Assembly (NCBI RefSeq): GCF_000004075.3
Contig: NC_026659.2
Location: 3,534,001-3,598,000, forward strand
Source of the DNA: Cucumis sativus
Lineage: Eukaryota; Streptophyta; Magnoliopsida; Cucurbitales; Cucurbitaceae
DNA: 64,000 nt
Reading direction: 5' to 3'
Shown: positions 12,780-25,483 of the stretch, piece after piece
Numbering within the stretch: position 1 is the first letter of the stretch
Layout of the letters: each line of letters starts with the position of its first letter
Translations under genes and position numbers: made by a program
The notes under the pieces: model-generated
What the model was told of the DNA's origin: nothing
Databases searched by the model: none
The model's input: the letters and a program-made list of their open reading frames with translations, nothing else

Positions 12780-15700
12780 TCTCATTTTCATGATTTCATT
12801 TTGGAAAAATACCCCCAAGCCCCCAATCCTTCTTTTAATTTTGTCCTTTTCTTTCTTTCTTCATAGAAACTATTTATCAATAAATGTTTCTCACGTGGGA
12901 ATTGCGTCACTCTTTCTTTGCTTTCGTTACCATTTCCTCATGCTGACGTCTCTCTTTACTTCAAACTTTCAACTTTTCCGATCAATTAACAAATTTATGA
13001 CATGCATGCATTCCGTTAATTTCTTACTCATTAACTCTTTCTTTCTTTCTTATAAATACACACTTAACTTTAACCTATCTTCAACTCATCACAACCACGT
13101 AAAGAGTATGAACCGTTCGTTGGTTAATCAATAAGTCGATTTGCAATTTAAAAAATTTATAAAAAGATTATCAATTTGAATTTTTCCAAATCGATACTCA
13201 CTCAATCTCTCTTTATCTCTCACCAATCACCTTTGATTTCAGTCGATTTTGGTTGGATAGTTCAATTTTTCGAACTATCATGATCATCCATATATTTAAA
13301 TTAAAAATAATTTAACATAATGTAATTAACGTAAGATGAGAATAGAGAAGTTTTTTTACTTTCTTAACCTCGTTGTTTCGAAGTATAATATAATGTATAT
13401 ATCTCTCTCTTTATCTTGATTTGATTGACTATAGTGTTGTAAAAACAAATCAATTTTTTTTAGGTTTGTGTAATACATATATGTGCATGCTAATACTAAT
13501 TATGAAAGAAACATCCATTTTAAAAAAGTATAATAAACTAAATATTTCACAAACATTTCTTAATCCAACCCTCTCTAACACACATTTTTCTTAAATTAAG
13601 ACTTTATAAACTTACCCTCGATCTAATTAGAAAACAAATTTGTCACTGTGTTTTAAAATTGCTTTAAAAATATGTTCTCTTACTTCAAATAAAGTTTGAT
13701 AAATATATTAAAAAGTGTAAAAGTAAAAATTGAATTGATTTTGAGATAAACTTTTCAACTATGCTAATCAATTAATTACTTTCATGTTTTTTGGTTGCCC
13801 TATTGAATGAATATGCAATCAATCAATTGAACCAACACACTTTGAATTTGAACATCTAAGAATTGCCAACATAAATAGAAAATGTTATTTTTTTTTCAAA
13901 TAATAATAATAAATAAATAAATAATAGAATAGAAAATATATAAAAGAAAGCTACTTTTTTGGAGGTTTGTTTGAAATAAAATAAAACAATTTTGCCACAT
14001 AAAAGTATTTTTTGAGTGCAAAGGCAACCATAGTCAAATCCATGAGTTATTCATTTGGAACTAAAACTATAGAATATTATATTGATTCACACTTTTCTTT
14101 TTAATTTAAAACTTTATCAAACATGTGATTATGGGAACAATCCTCTTTATATATATTATTTAATATGAACATTTTTTATTATTTGATAATAATGATGATT
14201 ATTGGATAATTGATTAAAAAAAAAAAAAAAAAGGCTAAAACGTGTTTTCCCTTCGAAAAATATAAAAAGAAAAAATTGAGAGCTGAAAAGTACGAAAATG
14301 CCCTTTATTATACAAACTTTGAGGAAATATTAGCAATTTGATCTAAGATATCTTAGATCAATACGATACAACATAAACGAATTTGTAAATATGATAAAAT
14401 TTAGATTCAATTCTCTTGAAGTTCGTGTCAGTAATAGAACACATCAATAGTAGATATCAAGTGATAGACTATGTCATGAGTAAAAGTATATCACATATAA
14501 ATTATGTTATATATATTTGTAATTCTTTTAAAAAATTATTATACATTTAATTAGTTTTTCTATAAATGTTATCTAATAAAATTATCTTTTTAAAAATGGA
14601 AAAAAAGAAAAATGATCTTATTCCATCCAACTACAATCGAACTAATTTGGGTCGAAATTAGTTGATTTTTTAAAAATTCCAATCCTAATTGATCGAATTC
14701 ATATACTTTGGTAGGGATACGCTCTCGCAATGAATTTCAACCACTAGGAATTACTCGTTTTTTAAAATTATATTTTTAGCTATTTATTTCATGAATCGTT
14801 TTCAAACATAACAATATGAAACTCGTTTAGAAATATAATAAAATGTCATTATCTACATGTTTTAATAGAAAGTAGTAAATATTGACAAACACTCGTAGAT
14901 AACAATAGTTTGTCAATATCTATCAATTCATAGATAATAAATATTTTATTATGTTTAAAATACTTTCGTCGTTTTAAACCATTACACTTTATTTATTATA
15001 AAAAAAATTCATGAAAATTCGTTGCAAGAACTTTTTTTTATGATCTTTATTTTCCATAGTTACTTTTTATGTTAGTGATAAGAATTTGGATTTCTAGTTT
15101 TTTTACCTTTCCTTTTAGTTTTTAATTAATAAATCTTTTCCCTCTCAATTTTTTTTTCGATGTTCAATACAAATGATTATCATGGGACCTAAAAATTATA
15201 TTTTTAAAATGTGAAAGACATTTTGGTTCATACTTGTCAATTATCAATTATTGAGATAAGTACTTAATTAAATAATTATTAATAATAAAGGACAAAAAAA
15301 TAATAGGAATATTAATTACAATTCACATGTGAATTTAGTGGGAAATTTTTATATTTTATTTTGCTTAAATTAAATTACTTGGAGCTAAAGGTATTGTCAT
15401 CTATATATATATAATAAGTATATTGTTTTTATATTTTAATTTATGGCCAATTTTTAAGATGAGAAAAGAATAAAAGAAGAATTTATAAAAATAGAAAAAT
15501 TTACAAAATATTATTGGAATGTAAATAATCTTTTTGTTCTTTCAAAAAAAACCCGAAAGAAAATCTAAAATATGCAAATCTAATCTAGTACGTATATGTA
15601 CATATGTTGTTGCTTTTTATTCCACTTTTTTATTTTAGCATTTATTTTAGTAACGTCTAATATATGAAATTTATCATTCATATATCAAATTCACGGGTGA

Positions 15701-16287
15701 ACAAATGCATGTAATATATATTCGTCGTTCATTTCTTTTAAAGTATTGTTTTTGTAGTACATTACTATCAACTTATAATGATTTAGTTCACATGGATGAG
15801 AATTTAAGGAAGTATTAAGTTGTAGTGATTTTACGTTGATACAATACTTATACTTTGAAATGAATTTTGAGTTAATGTTATAGCAATTAAATCCAATAGG
15901 AAGACGTTGAAGTCTTTTGGGCCCAACCTTGGATTTATAAGCCTTTTGGGCCAAGCATATGTAATGAAGTCCAATAAAGGGCACTGCTATATTCAAATAT
16001 TTTGATTTGTTTCAAATTACTATTACTTATCAATTATTTCCCAATATTCTTATTAACTAAAAAAGAGTTATTCTTATTAACTAAATCCTAAGGACTAAAA
16101 AAATACATTTTTAAGACTCACGACAGCCAACTCATGTATATATATGAAAAATTGTGAAACTACAAAGATAATCTTTTTTGAAAATTTTGACAACTAAGAT
16201 ATGAGTATGTATTCAAAGGATCCCAAATCTATTTTAGACACTTATTTATGGAGACTTGGAGCGAAAGGGGAAGATGATGATAATCTC

Positions 16288-16304
16288 AAAACCCTAAACC
16301 CTAG
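16288..16304 (+). promoter_or_regulatory. Double telo-box-like motif upstream of NEET gene
   Basis: Two overlapping AAACCCTA units (AAAACCCTAAACCCTAG) about 270 bp upstream of the NEET ATG. Telo boxes are known promoter elements in plant growth- and translation-related genes; their role here is inferred. Confidence 0.4.
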
Positions 16305-16572
16305 ACTGATTTATTTGTTTATTTTATCAAGTTTGGAAGTGGGAAGTTGGATTTCTTAGTCACATGTGTGAAAAGAAATGATAGTAAAAGAAAAAATAGG
16401 GATAGGGTTGTGTTGTGAAGGAAATTTAGGGAAGGAGACGTGTCAAATGAAGATCCACCAATTAGGATGTGGTTTCAATTGTAGTTTAAAAGCGTATGGT
16501 CTCCACACGTTCATCACCCCCTCCCTCCATTTCGATACTTCACCACATATCTGAGTTTACTATTTGCATACT

Positions 16573-17084
16573 ATGGCATCCATTCTACCCATTTCTTCAC
16601 CTTCTTCTTCCCTATCAACAAGACCCCATCTTCTCTCTCGTAATTTCAACGACAATGGACGACGTCGTACTGTTGTCGTAAGAGCTGAAGGTGGCAGCAG
16701 CGGCGAACATATAAACCCTGCAATCAGAAAGAGTGAAGACAAAGTGGTGGACTCTGTGCTCGTTCCTGAACTTTCCAAGCCTCTCACTCCTTATTGCAGG
16801 TTCTTTTGATCTCATTCTTTTCCTTTTATTCCTCATTCTCACATGCTTAATTTTGCAAAATGGGAGGAATTATAAATTTTGATCACCTGCATTGTATTAT
16901 ATTTGTTAGTATTTTAAACATGATTGCTATAACGACTGAAATGGAACCTCTTTAAAAGATATATGAGATGTGGTTTGGGTGCAGATGTTGGAGGTCAGGG
17001 ACATTTCCTCTTTGTGATGGAAGCCATGTTAAGCACAACAAAGCAACTGGAGATAACGTTGGTCCTTTGCTCTTAAAGAAGTAG
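16573..17084 (+). CDS. NEET: NEET-type CDGSH 2Fe-2S protein, plastid-targeted
   Basis: Exons 16573-16799 and 16985-17084 (AG|A, Arg76), 108 residues, the same length as Arabidopsis NEET as I recall it. The N-terminus is Ser/Arg-rich with almost no acidic residues up to VVVRAEGG near 34-41, a chloroplast transit peptide pattern (dual mitochondrial targeting is reported for the family). The core holds [16 protein letters not shown]: ligands Cys75, Cys77, Cys86 and His90, the complete 3Cys-1His set. The protein is a small homodimer carrying a labile 2Fe-2S cluster, linked to iron and redox homeostasis and cluster transfer. The start is the ATG of MASILP; the upstream in-frame TTG at 16564 is not needed. 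The intron splits the cluster motif after its first Cys. Confidence 0.95.
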
Positions 17085-20000
17085 TAGACATTACACACAT
17101 TCTCATGCTTTTCTTTTATTTCTTTTTCATTCTCCAACCTCTTTATCTCTTCCTGCCTAGCTTCTGTTGAGAACACATTTGAGTTTGTTTCTTAAAATAG
17201 TTAAAAACACTTTTTTCTAGTGGAAAAAGACTACCGTTGATTTTTCAGTCGTTGTTCATGAATCGTATTTAATTGTGATACTAAATATTAAATTGATTGA
17301 ATTAGCATAAATAAAAAATAAAAGTATGTTTGCAAGTGATTTTGAATATATCAATATGATTTTTAATGTACATTCTGATGATTCCATTCATATATATTAT
17401 GAGAAATTCTATCCCCCTGAGATGTATTAATCTTTACTGTGTGGCATGATTATTTTTTCATAGTTTATAAAATGTTAGAGTACTAGTTAATTTATTGATC
17501 TTGTTGTGTAAATTTTATACTATGCAAATCTACAAGTATACTGTGAAAAAAAAAAAGAGTTTTTCATGCTATATTGTTTTGATATAGTAATTGAGTTTGA
17601 CAAAAGTCGTCTGGGAAGATTAAACCAAGAATTTAATTGTCATAATTACTTATATCTTACGTTATCTCAAGAACCAAACGAGATTTAAGGATATATAATT
17701 AATTCTTCTCTTCTATCTTCTAACTTCAACACAATGAAAACATAAATAGATGGAAAGATTAGAGCATTATTGATAAACACTTATCAAACTATATTAGTAG
17801 CTATGAATTGTTATTTGAAATAAAATCTTAAATTTTTTATAAAATATTTTCAACAGTGATGTTATTTATCCTAATCTATCAATTTTGTTTGGATTTGATT
17901 GATATCCTTTTTCTTTTTTAATTTTGGTATTGTGAAACATTCTTCCTAATATATAGGTTCAATTTTAGAGATCTAAGATGTGGGTTTTTGGAGCCCTTTT
18001 TCTCTCTCTCTTGAAAAATCTACATTTTATGTAACAAGAAAGGTTTACTTACAATAATTTTTGGAAAATGAAACTTCTATTATTATATTATGAAACAAAT
18101 ACTTTTAAATTAATCAATTGTTGATAACAACACTACAAGGCCCTAGTTATGAAAAATAATGGACATGTCACATGCAAAGCAAAAATATGAGCAAACAAAT
18201 CGAAGGAGATTATTATAGAATGAAAGCTGCTATGATATGATAGTAATTGAATATGTGACAAAAAGCCAAGAGTGCATAAACCCTATGATCATCTCAAGAA
18301 TATGATATATATGGATCATCTTTCCCATCAATCATATCCCATATTACTTTTCATACATTTATTATCTAAGTGCTAAATTTAATAATTTAAAACTTTTGGA
18401 ACTTCGTGGGATATAATATATGCCCTAAAATTATGTTTATACGATTATTATTTGATATTTTTCTCTTTACGTGTATATTACTTTTAGTTAATGATATTAA
18501 ATTAAATTATACTCTTAAAATAATGTCGATATTTTCTAAACGTATTGTAGTACATCGCATTATTAATACTAATGGAGTTATACGGATAGTATTTAAACTT
18601 TTAAATAAGTATGTGTTAAAAAGATTTTCCAATTTTTAATTTTGTGCTAATTGATCTTCTAATTTTCATTTTTTTTTTGGTTAATATATTCAAAATCCTA
18701 TAATTTAACTTATTTATTAAATATAATTTAGGTTCGTTAGGTGAGCTTTTCAAATTTTTTGTTTTTGTTTTTTATATTTTGTTTATAGCTTATTTAAAAG
18801 CAAAAGTGATGGGTTCCAAAATAGTTCCTTTTATTTATTAATTAATTAATTAGGTGGATGACACATACACAACATCTATTATTCTAGTCGAAATTAAAAT
18901 ATGTTTATTGTGTCCATCAATTAAAAGAATAAATAAATAAATAAGATGTGAACTGGGTAGGTAATTAATTATAAAGTATGATGGAAATGATCCCAATCAA
19001 ATCCTATGTTCTACATTAACAACAATAATTAATCAAAACCATATGGTTATTTATGGCTAATAGATTAAAGCTTGTGAGTCATGTCAATAATTGGATTTAA
19101 TTGATTTTGTTACCATGTCTACACTTCATGTTATTAAATAAATAACATTTAAAAATTGATTAGCTTTGACTCCAACATTAAACTATTTTCCTCCTTCTTT
19201 AATTCCATGATCTTATATTCTTAATTATGTATTATTTAATTCAACATTCCATGAACTTCTCGCCGTCCCACCTCATCAACCCAACGTATTTCCTCTCCAT
19301 TTAACACCTGTTCTACACCAAATATATTACAATTTGACTTGCATCCCATTTCTAAATCAAAATATTTAGGAACAAAGAACACAATCATAGATGTGATGAA
19401 GTGACGAACATCTAGCAATGTTGATATTGAAATATAATTTTGTTGGTTTTTTTAAAAAACAAAATTGAATTTGATATTTTAATACTTTTGATTTTTGAAG
19501 TTTTCAGAAATCCTTCTGCACACAGTTTGACGTACGTTGGAGTAACTCGGAAGGAAAATTAATATTGTTTACATATAGAAAAAACCTTTCCTTTATGTGT
19601 CGGTGATGAGAAATTTTTTTTTTTTACAAAGTTCAAACAAATCGTCCTAATAGAAACTTTTAACCAAGTCTTTATATAAATGTTCTTTAAATTGGTAAAA
19701 TTGAGTTTTTTCTTTTTCTTAGTTAAAAAAATGAATTTGAGATGAGACAATACTTTTATCTCTTCATCCATAACATATCATTTAAATATATGAAAAGTAA
19801 ATTAAACAATGTTTGTTAATGTTAAATGTTACTTTTGGAAGTAGACCCACTTCATTTTTACATGATATCAGTAGTGAATTTGTTGGAGAGAAGAAGAACG
19901 TGACTTACAAAATAAAAAATCTGAGCTTGATTTTAGTTAGGTCGATGGTATATAACTTAAGGGTAAATTTATCCTATAAACTTTTGTATGGGTGAGAGAA

Positions 20001-23000
20001 TGGAGTTATCCTAGAATTATAAGTTTTTCATATTCTTCAAGCATGCAAGACTAAATTTGATTAGTCAAAGTATTAATTGGGCAGTAGCAAGTGTCATTGC
20101 TTGGATTTAGTTTTTCTCACTTTTTCCTAAATTTAATTTATTTCTACAATGTTTAAATATAGAATGTCAATTATTCAATTTTTGAAAAAGACAAAAAAGA
20201 AATCTATTACTCATTGAAAGAAATGAATATAGTTTGAATTTTGTTAATTTCAATTAAATCATTTAAACTAAAAAGAGTCTAATCATTTAATTGAAAACTA
20301 AAATTACAATATATATATATATATATATATATAATAGAAAGACAAATAGACGTGTTTAGTCCCCTTCAAAACGACAAGAGAATCCTCAAGAAAAATGCAT
20401 AAAACGACTTTGATGGAACAATATTATGAGTTTAGTAGGGAAGAGGAGAAACCACCGCTTTCCCATTCTCCTTTCTTAGCCTACCCCTCCGGACGCCACC
20501 TTCCCCCACTAAACTCCTTTTAATACTCCACTTCAAGTCCGCCACACCTTCGTTAAATTACAAATTTAGTCCTCTAATGTTTTTTATATACATAAGTCTT
20601 CCGATCAATTTATACATGCATACACTAATCTCATACAATAACAATTCTTCTATCCTTACGACATTTAAGTATAAAAATTGTCACACTACATTGAACTCAA
20701 ATTTAATATCATACTTTAAATTTAGCTCTTATGATCTAAAAAACAATAAATCTTGAAACTTAAGGTAAAACTCAAATTTCAAACCTCATTGATGTTAGGG
20801 GTGTAAATAGGTTAGGAACGTTTTCAATTTTATCCATATTTTTAGTTAGTTAGTTTAACACGAATTATATTCTCAATTCAACCATTAAATATATGAGTGA
20901 CTGTAGGGTTGTATTGTTCTTTTTTCCATTTCTAGTATTTGTAAAGTTTTAAAATTGTTGTACCTGTCGTGTTAATAAATACACGTAAAAAAATTGAAAC
21001 ATTTTAAAAATAGGATTGAGTTAGATTGGACTGAAACTTTTAACCTCAATCCAACCCGTATATATATATATATAAATAATGATTTAGTTTTTGAAAATTA
21101 ACCACCGAAGAGACTAATTTGGTAATTTAGGTGTATAAATGATTAATAGTAAAGAAATAATTTGAGGGATGGTGAGATACACGTGTCAGTTATAGGGTGA
21201 TCCCCATTGAAGGGTTATTGGTAGATTTCTTACAGCTACGCTTTCCACCGGCAACTGTTTCCAATGCCCATTTCCCTCTACATTTATTGACATTATTATT
21301 ATTATTATTATGGTAATTATTTCTGTTCCCTTTTATTACTATTACTATTATTATTGTTTCTAATTATTTTGCCTTTCATTTATTGCCTTCTCCGTACTTC
21401 TTTGGTAATTCCTAAATTTCTTTTCTCTTTCCCTTTTTTTAACCTCCAAAAACAATGCCTTTTATATTTCATTCCCTTTTTCCATATTTACAACTTCCTA
21501 CCTTCCTCTTTTTCTCTTATTATATTCTTTTACATTTCCTCTGTTGAACACAAACGCCTTTCTCTTCCTCAATTTTCCCATTTTAATACGCCTTTTAATT
21601 CCATGCATTCTTATAAATTTTAAACCTTTACTATTCTTTCGTAATAATAACAATACCCATAATGTGACAAATTCATGATGCTAACAATATTTATAACACT
21701 AGTCGGTAACACTAAATATAGCAGTAAAGATAGTCGATAACATTTTTTCTCTTCTTCAGTTAGATTACAAGATTTAATTATAAATTTCAATGCAAACACT
21801 AATAATAACAAAAGTAATTAACTGTTGTTGTTGTTGATGTTGATGGATTACTTTTCAACCGTACATGGTGTTAATGTGAGGAGTAACGTATAATTAGATC
21901 TTAATATTATTGTTGAAGACTGTTTGAGTTTTTGTTTGGGTGATTGTTAATTTTATTCTTTAACTTATAAACCAAGCCGTTCATATTTATTATAGGTTCA
22001 TGTAAAATTTTATGTGCACGTGTCGTCGATGTATTTGATTCTTAAATTTTTACAAATTTTCTCTTTTTAAAGTTTAGTATGTTTAAAACTACTCTCAAAT
22101 TTAGATTATCAATTAAAATCAATTTAATGTTTAATTTTATACTTTATATAAACTAGTTGAGGATGATTTAAACTCAAAACTTTATACATATAAGTTTTCT
22201 AATGATACTCCCTAAATACTTATTATTAACAAAAGATCTCATCCCATTCCAATTTTGATAATCTTCAAACTACAATATATATTTTTTATTATTACTATTG
22301 CTACATATTAAAACAAAAATCAAAGATTACATATTTAATATCCTTATTTAATTTAAATACTCATTTAACTTTGAAGGATCCTTTTAAATTACGTTAATAA
22401 TTAGATTTTAATTTTATTGATTTATGAGATTGCACTACAAGAGATTATGGATCTCTCGATACCGTTTTACACCGTATAAATATTTGAGTGTTTTTGTGGT
22501 GTTCATAAGTTTATGGTCTCTCAAATAGAAAAATTGGATAATGTCTAAGTGTAAATTGAATCAAATGAAAAATTAAATTGTAATTTGGATTAGTTTTAGA
22601 ACATTTGAAAAAAAAAATACTTACGATAAGATTACATAAGATTTCGAGAAATTTACTTTCAAGTCAATCCAATATTTAAACAAATGATAGTTTGAATGTA
22701 CCATTAAAAGGAGTTAGATTTTCTTTTTATCTTTGTGAAAGTGATAATAAACTTTTGGATGAAAAATTCAACATATTAATAAATTAAACAACTTGTAATT
22801 TAAATCTCTCTTTATAATTGTACTCAAAATATTGAAGAGTTTAGAGGAATTGGTATCTAAAAAATTATGTATTTTTTTTAATTGTTTTGAGAAAAAAGTC
22901 AACTAAATTATGTTTAAGAAAGTTTTTGTTTGTTAAATAGTTAATTATCCACCATGAATAATCTTTATTATATGCTCAATTCTTTTAATTAAAAAAAAAA

Positions 23001-23384
23001 TTAAACCTCTCAAATGAAACAAAAGAAAATATCATATCAACTAATCTATGCATATAAAAGAAATGAAGATAAAAGGCAGGAAACGGACTTTTCCAACCCC
23101 GTTCAACAAAAGGAAAGTTCTTTCGAATTGACTACATAAAAATAATTGTTATTAAGAAGTTATTATTTTAAACTTCTTTTTTTTTTATTAAAAGAGTTTA
23201 AAATTTAAAAATATTCCAAAAACTAGTTAAGCGTTTATTTATTAAATGATATTTTTTTAAAGTTTTAAATATAACTTTAAAATGTAATGTTGCAAAAGGA
23301 AAATACATCTTTAAATTGTAATGATAACACTATGAACCTTAAAACAGGTCGATTATGTTATTAAGATTAATTTTTAAAAAGAAA

Positions 23385-23411
23385 AGAGAGAGAGAGAGAG
23401 AGAGAGAGAGA
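23385..23411. repeat. (AG)n microsatellite
   Basis: Perfect AG run of about 26 bp, roughly 590 bp upstream of the GT47 start codon. Confidence 0.9.
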
Positions 23412-23810
23412 AAGTTTGTGTTTTACTTTTAGAAATTAATTAAGAATTTGAATAAAATAAATAATGAAAAAGTAAGTCAAAAACATTGAATAATCTAAAA
23501 AGCGAAAATTGTAATGATTCCATCATTAAGGAATTTATAATGAATTAAAATCACAAAATTTTACTAACCTTAAATAGTTGAATTAAATAAATAAATAAAA
23601 CCCGTATTTGATTAAGTTTACCAATATTACCCTCCTCGCCGCTTAGAAATATCAAACGGAGAAGTCCACGGAATCCTCGCATTGTTGTTTACAAAATTTG
23701 TTGCTTTACCATCAACGTTCTGGCAACCATGATAAAACGAAAACCGGCACTTGCCGGTCTACAATAACTTAATACGCTGTCGGTTGCTCTTTCACCCGGT
23801 AACAAAACTC

Positions 23811-23820
23811 GACACGTGTC
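23811..23820. promoter_or_regulatory. Palindromic ACGT element (G-box/ABRE-like)
   Basis: GACACGTGTC, a perfect 10-bp palindrome with a CACGTG core, ends 176 bp upstream of the GT47 ATG. bZIP and bHLH factors bind such cores in plants; use at this promoter is inferred. Confidence 0.5.
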
Positions 23821-23995
23821 ATCTCCCTTTTCCTAATAAAATTTCGGCCCTTCATCTTTTCCACCACAACTCACCCCCTCTTCTCTTCCTCACTCTAAAA
23901 CCACCACCCAATTCTCCCCTGGCGGTGACGGCTGACGACGCCCACGGTCACAGTCACCACATTTTCTATACCTAATTTATTTTTATTTTACTCTG

Positions 23996-25483
23996 ATGCT
24001 TCCTCTTTCGGGTAACTCCTCGCCCGCCGAGCACCATCCGAAGAAATTCAAAGCATCCTCTGAGTTTTTCGATAGGAAGAATTCCTTCAACTCCTTGTTA
24101 CAGCAGTTTCATCATCAACAATCTCGGTTATGGCTTCTACTTGTAATCCTCTTCCTTCAGATCCTCCTCCTCTTCACCATCCGCTATCTCCCTCTTCCTC
24201 TCCCACCAGCGCTTTCCTCCTCCACTAACCAACAACTCCACCGCTTCCCTTCCGTCGCCGTCTCCCCCGCCGACATTGACGGCGGAAATTGCAAAAACGG
24301 CAGGATCTTCGTTTACGATTTGCCGAAGCTGTTTAACCAAGACATTCTCGAAAACTGTGATAATCTGAATCCATGGAGCTCGAGCTGTAGCGCGATGGCA
24401 AACGGTGGATTCGGCCAGAAAGCGGATTCCTTGGCCGGGATTATACCGGAGAATCTTCTTCAGTCGTGGTATTGGACGGACCAATTCGTAACGGAGATTA
24501 TTTTCCATAATCGGATTTTGAAGCATAAATGCCGTGTTTTAGAGCCGGAATCAGCTACGGCGTTTTATGTACCGTTTTACGCTGGACTCGCAGTGGGGAA
24601 ATTCCTCTGGACGAATTCAACCCCGGAGGAACGGGATCAGCATTGCCGTTCGATTCTGAAATGGCTATCCGATCAAGAGTATTACAAAAGATCCAACGGC
24701 TGGGATCATTTCATTACAATGGGACGTATCACATGGGATTTCCGGAGGAGTAAGGATAAAGATTGGGGATCGGGTTGTATTTATTTACCCGGTATGAGAA
24801 ATATAACCCGACTTTTGATAGAGCGAAATCCATGGGATTATTTTGACGTCGGTGTACCTTACCCCACAGGATTCCACCCCAAATCCCTAAACGACATATC
24901 GGCTTGGCAGGAGTTTATACGCACGCGCCGTCGTACTCACCTCTTCTGTTTCGCCGGAGCCACCCGCGCCGCTTTCCACAATGACTTCCGAGCGATGCTT
25001 CTCCACCAGTGCAAGAACTCCACCGGAGAGAAATGCCGCGTTGTCGATTGCGCTGGCAGCCGTTGCTCTAACGGCACGTCAGCGATTCTGGAGACATTTC
25101 TCACCTCAGACTTCTGCCTTCAGCCGAGAGGAGACAGCTTCACGAGGCGGTCCATCTTCGACTGCATGGTGGCCGGAGCGATTCCGGTTTTCTTTTGGCG
25201 ACGAACGGCGTATTATCAGTACGAGTGGTTCTTACCGGGCGAACCGGAAAGTTACTCGGTTTTTATAGACCGGAACGCGGTGAAGAACGGGACAACCTCC
25301 ATTGAAGCGGTTCTGGAGAGGTTCAGTAGAGAGGAAGTGAAGGAGATGAGAGAGAGAGTGATCGAGTCAATTCCGAAGTTCATTTACGGCACCGGCGAAG
25401 TTAGAGACGCGTTGGACGTGGCCGTTGAAGGGGTTTTGAGGAGGTTTAAAGAGCAAGAAGAATGGGAATACAAGTGGAAATAA
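23996..25483 (+). CDS. GT47 exostosin-family glycosyltransferase, XLT2/MUR3-like
   Basis: Intronless, 495 residues, from the ATG at 23996. It is a type II Golgi membrane protein: a cytosolic tail of about 44 residues, one membrane span at 45-62, a Pro/Ser-rich stem, then the exostosin domain from about residue 100 (NGRIFVYDLP) to the end. Family blocks include AFYVPFYAGL, DHFITMGRITWDFRR, FCFAGATR, FCLQPRGDSFTRRS and FDCMVAGAIPVFF. These match GT47 subgroup A, whose characterised members add galactose (MUR3, XLT2) or related sugars to xyloglucan side chains. The overall look is closest to XLT2, but acceptor position cannot be read from motifs. The coding region is GC-richer than the flanks, normal for single-exon plant genes. 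Confidence 0.9.
   Translation: MLPLSGNSSPAEHHPKKFKASSEFFDRKNSFNSLLQQFHHQQSRLWLLLVILFLQILLLFTIRYLPLPLPPALSSSTNQQLHRFPSVAVSPADIDGGNCKNGRIFVYDLPKLFNQDILENCDNLNPWSSSCSAMANGGFGQKADSLAGIIPENLLQSWYWTDQFVTEIIFHNRILKHKCRVLEPESATAFYVPFYAGLAVGKFLWTNSTPEERDQHCRSILKWLSDQEYYKRSNGWDHFITMGRITWDFRRSKDKDWGSGCIYLPGMRNITRLLIERNPWDYFDVGVPYPTGFHPKSLNDISAWQEFIRTRRRTHLFCFAGATRAAFHNDFRAMLLHQCKNSTGEKCRVVDCAGSRCSNGTSAILETFLTSDFCLQPRGDSFTRRSIFDCMVAGAIPVFFWRRTAYYQYEWFLPGEPESYSVFIDRNAVKNGTTSIEAVLERFSREEVKEMRERVIESIPKFIYGTGEVRDALDVAVEGVLRRFKEQEEWEYKWK

Larger units (their letters stand above)
10362..16572. other. Intergenic, MYB promoter to NEET promoter
   Basis: No gene supported. The first ~150 bp are MYB leader and core promoter. 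The rest is AT-rich with a CT tract (12761-12779). AT-rich dispersed repeat sequence with 'tgatagat/tttgttatatttgtaa' units occurs near 11820-12010, 14330-14570 and 14790-14970. A stretch at about 12050-12560 is less AT-rich and looks like degraded transposon DNA. The end has the NEET promoter. Confidence 0.6.
17085..23995. other. Gene-free AT-rich intergenic region
   Basis: Almost 7 kb with no gene I can support. It includes TA and ATT simple repeats (20309-20334, 21292-21312), an AG tract (23385-23411), and isolated 'CACTACAAG' words at about 18132 and 22434 without a matching opposite end. A minus-strand open stretch at 19236-19440 has a coding-like look but no ATG and no recognised domain. 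The last ~350 bp are the GT47 promoter and leader. Confidence 0.6.

Noticed and set aside
16564-16572. Earlier start for the NEET protein
   Set aside because: It begins at TTG; the ATG at 16573 gives the normal 108-residue length.
18132-18150. CACTACAAGGCC as a CACTA element end
   Set aside because: No opposite terminus or target duplication found nearby.
22434-22560. CACTACAAGAGATT as another CACTA element end
   Set aside because: No matching TTGTAGTG end within a reasonable distance.
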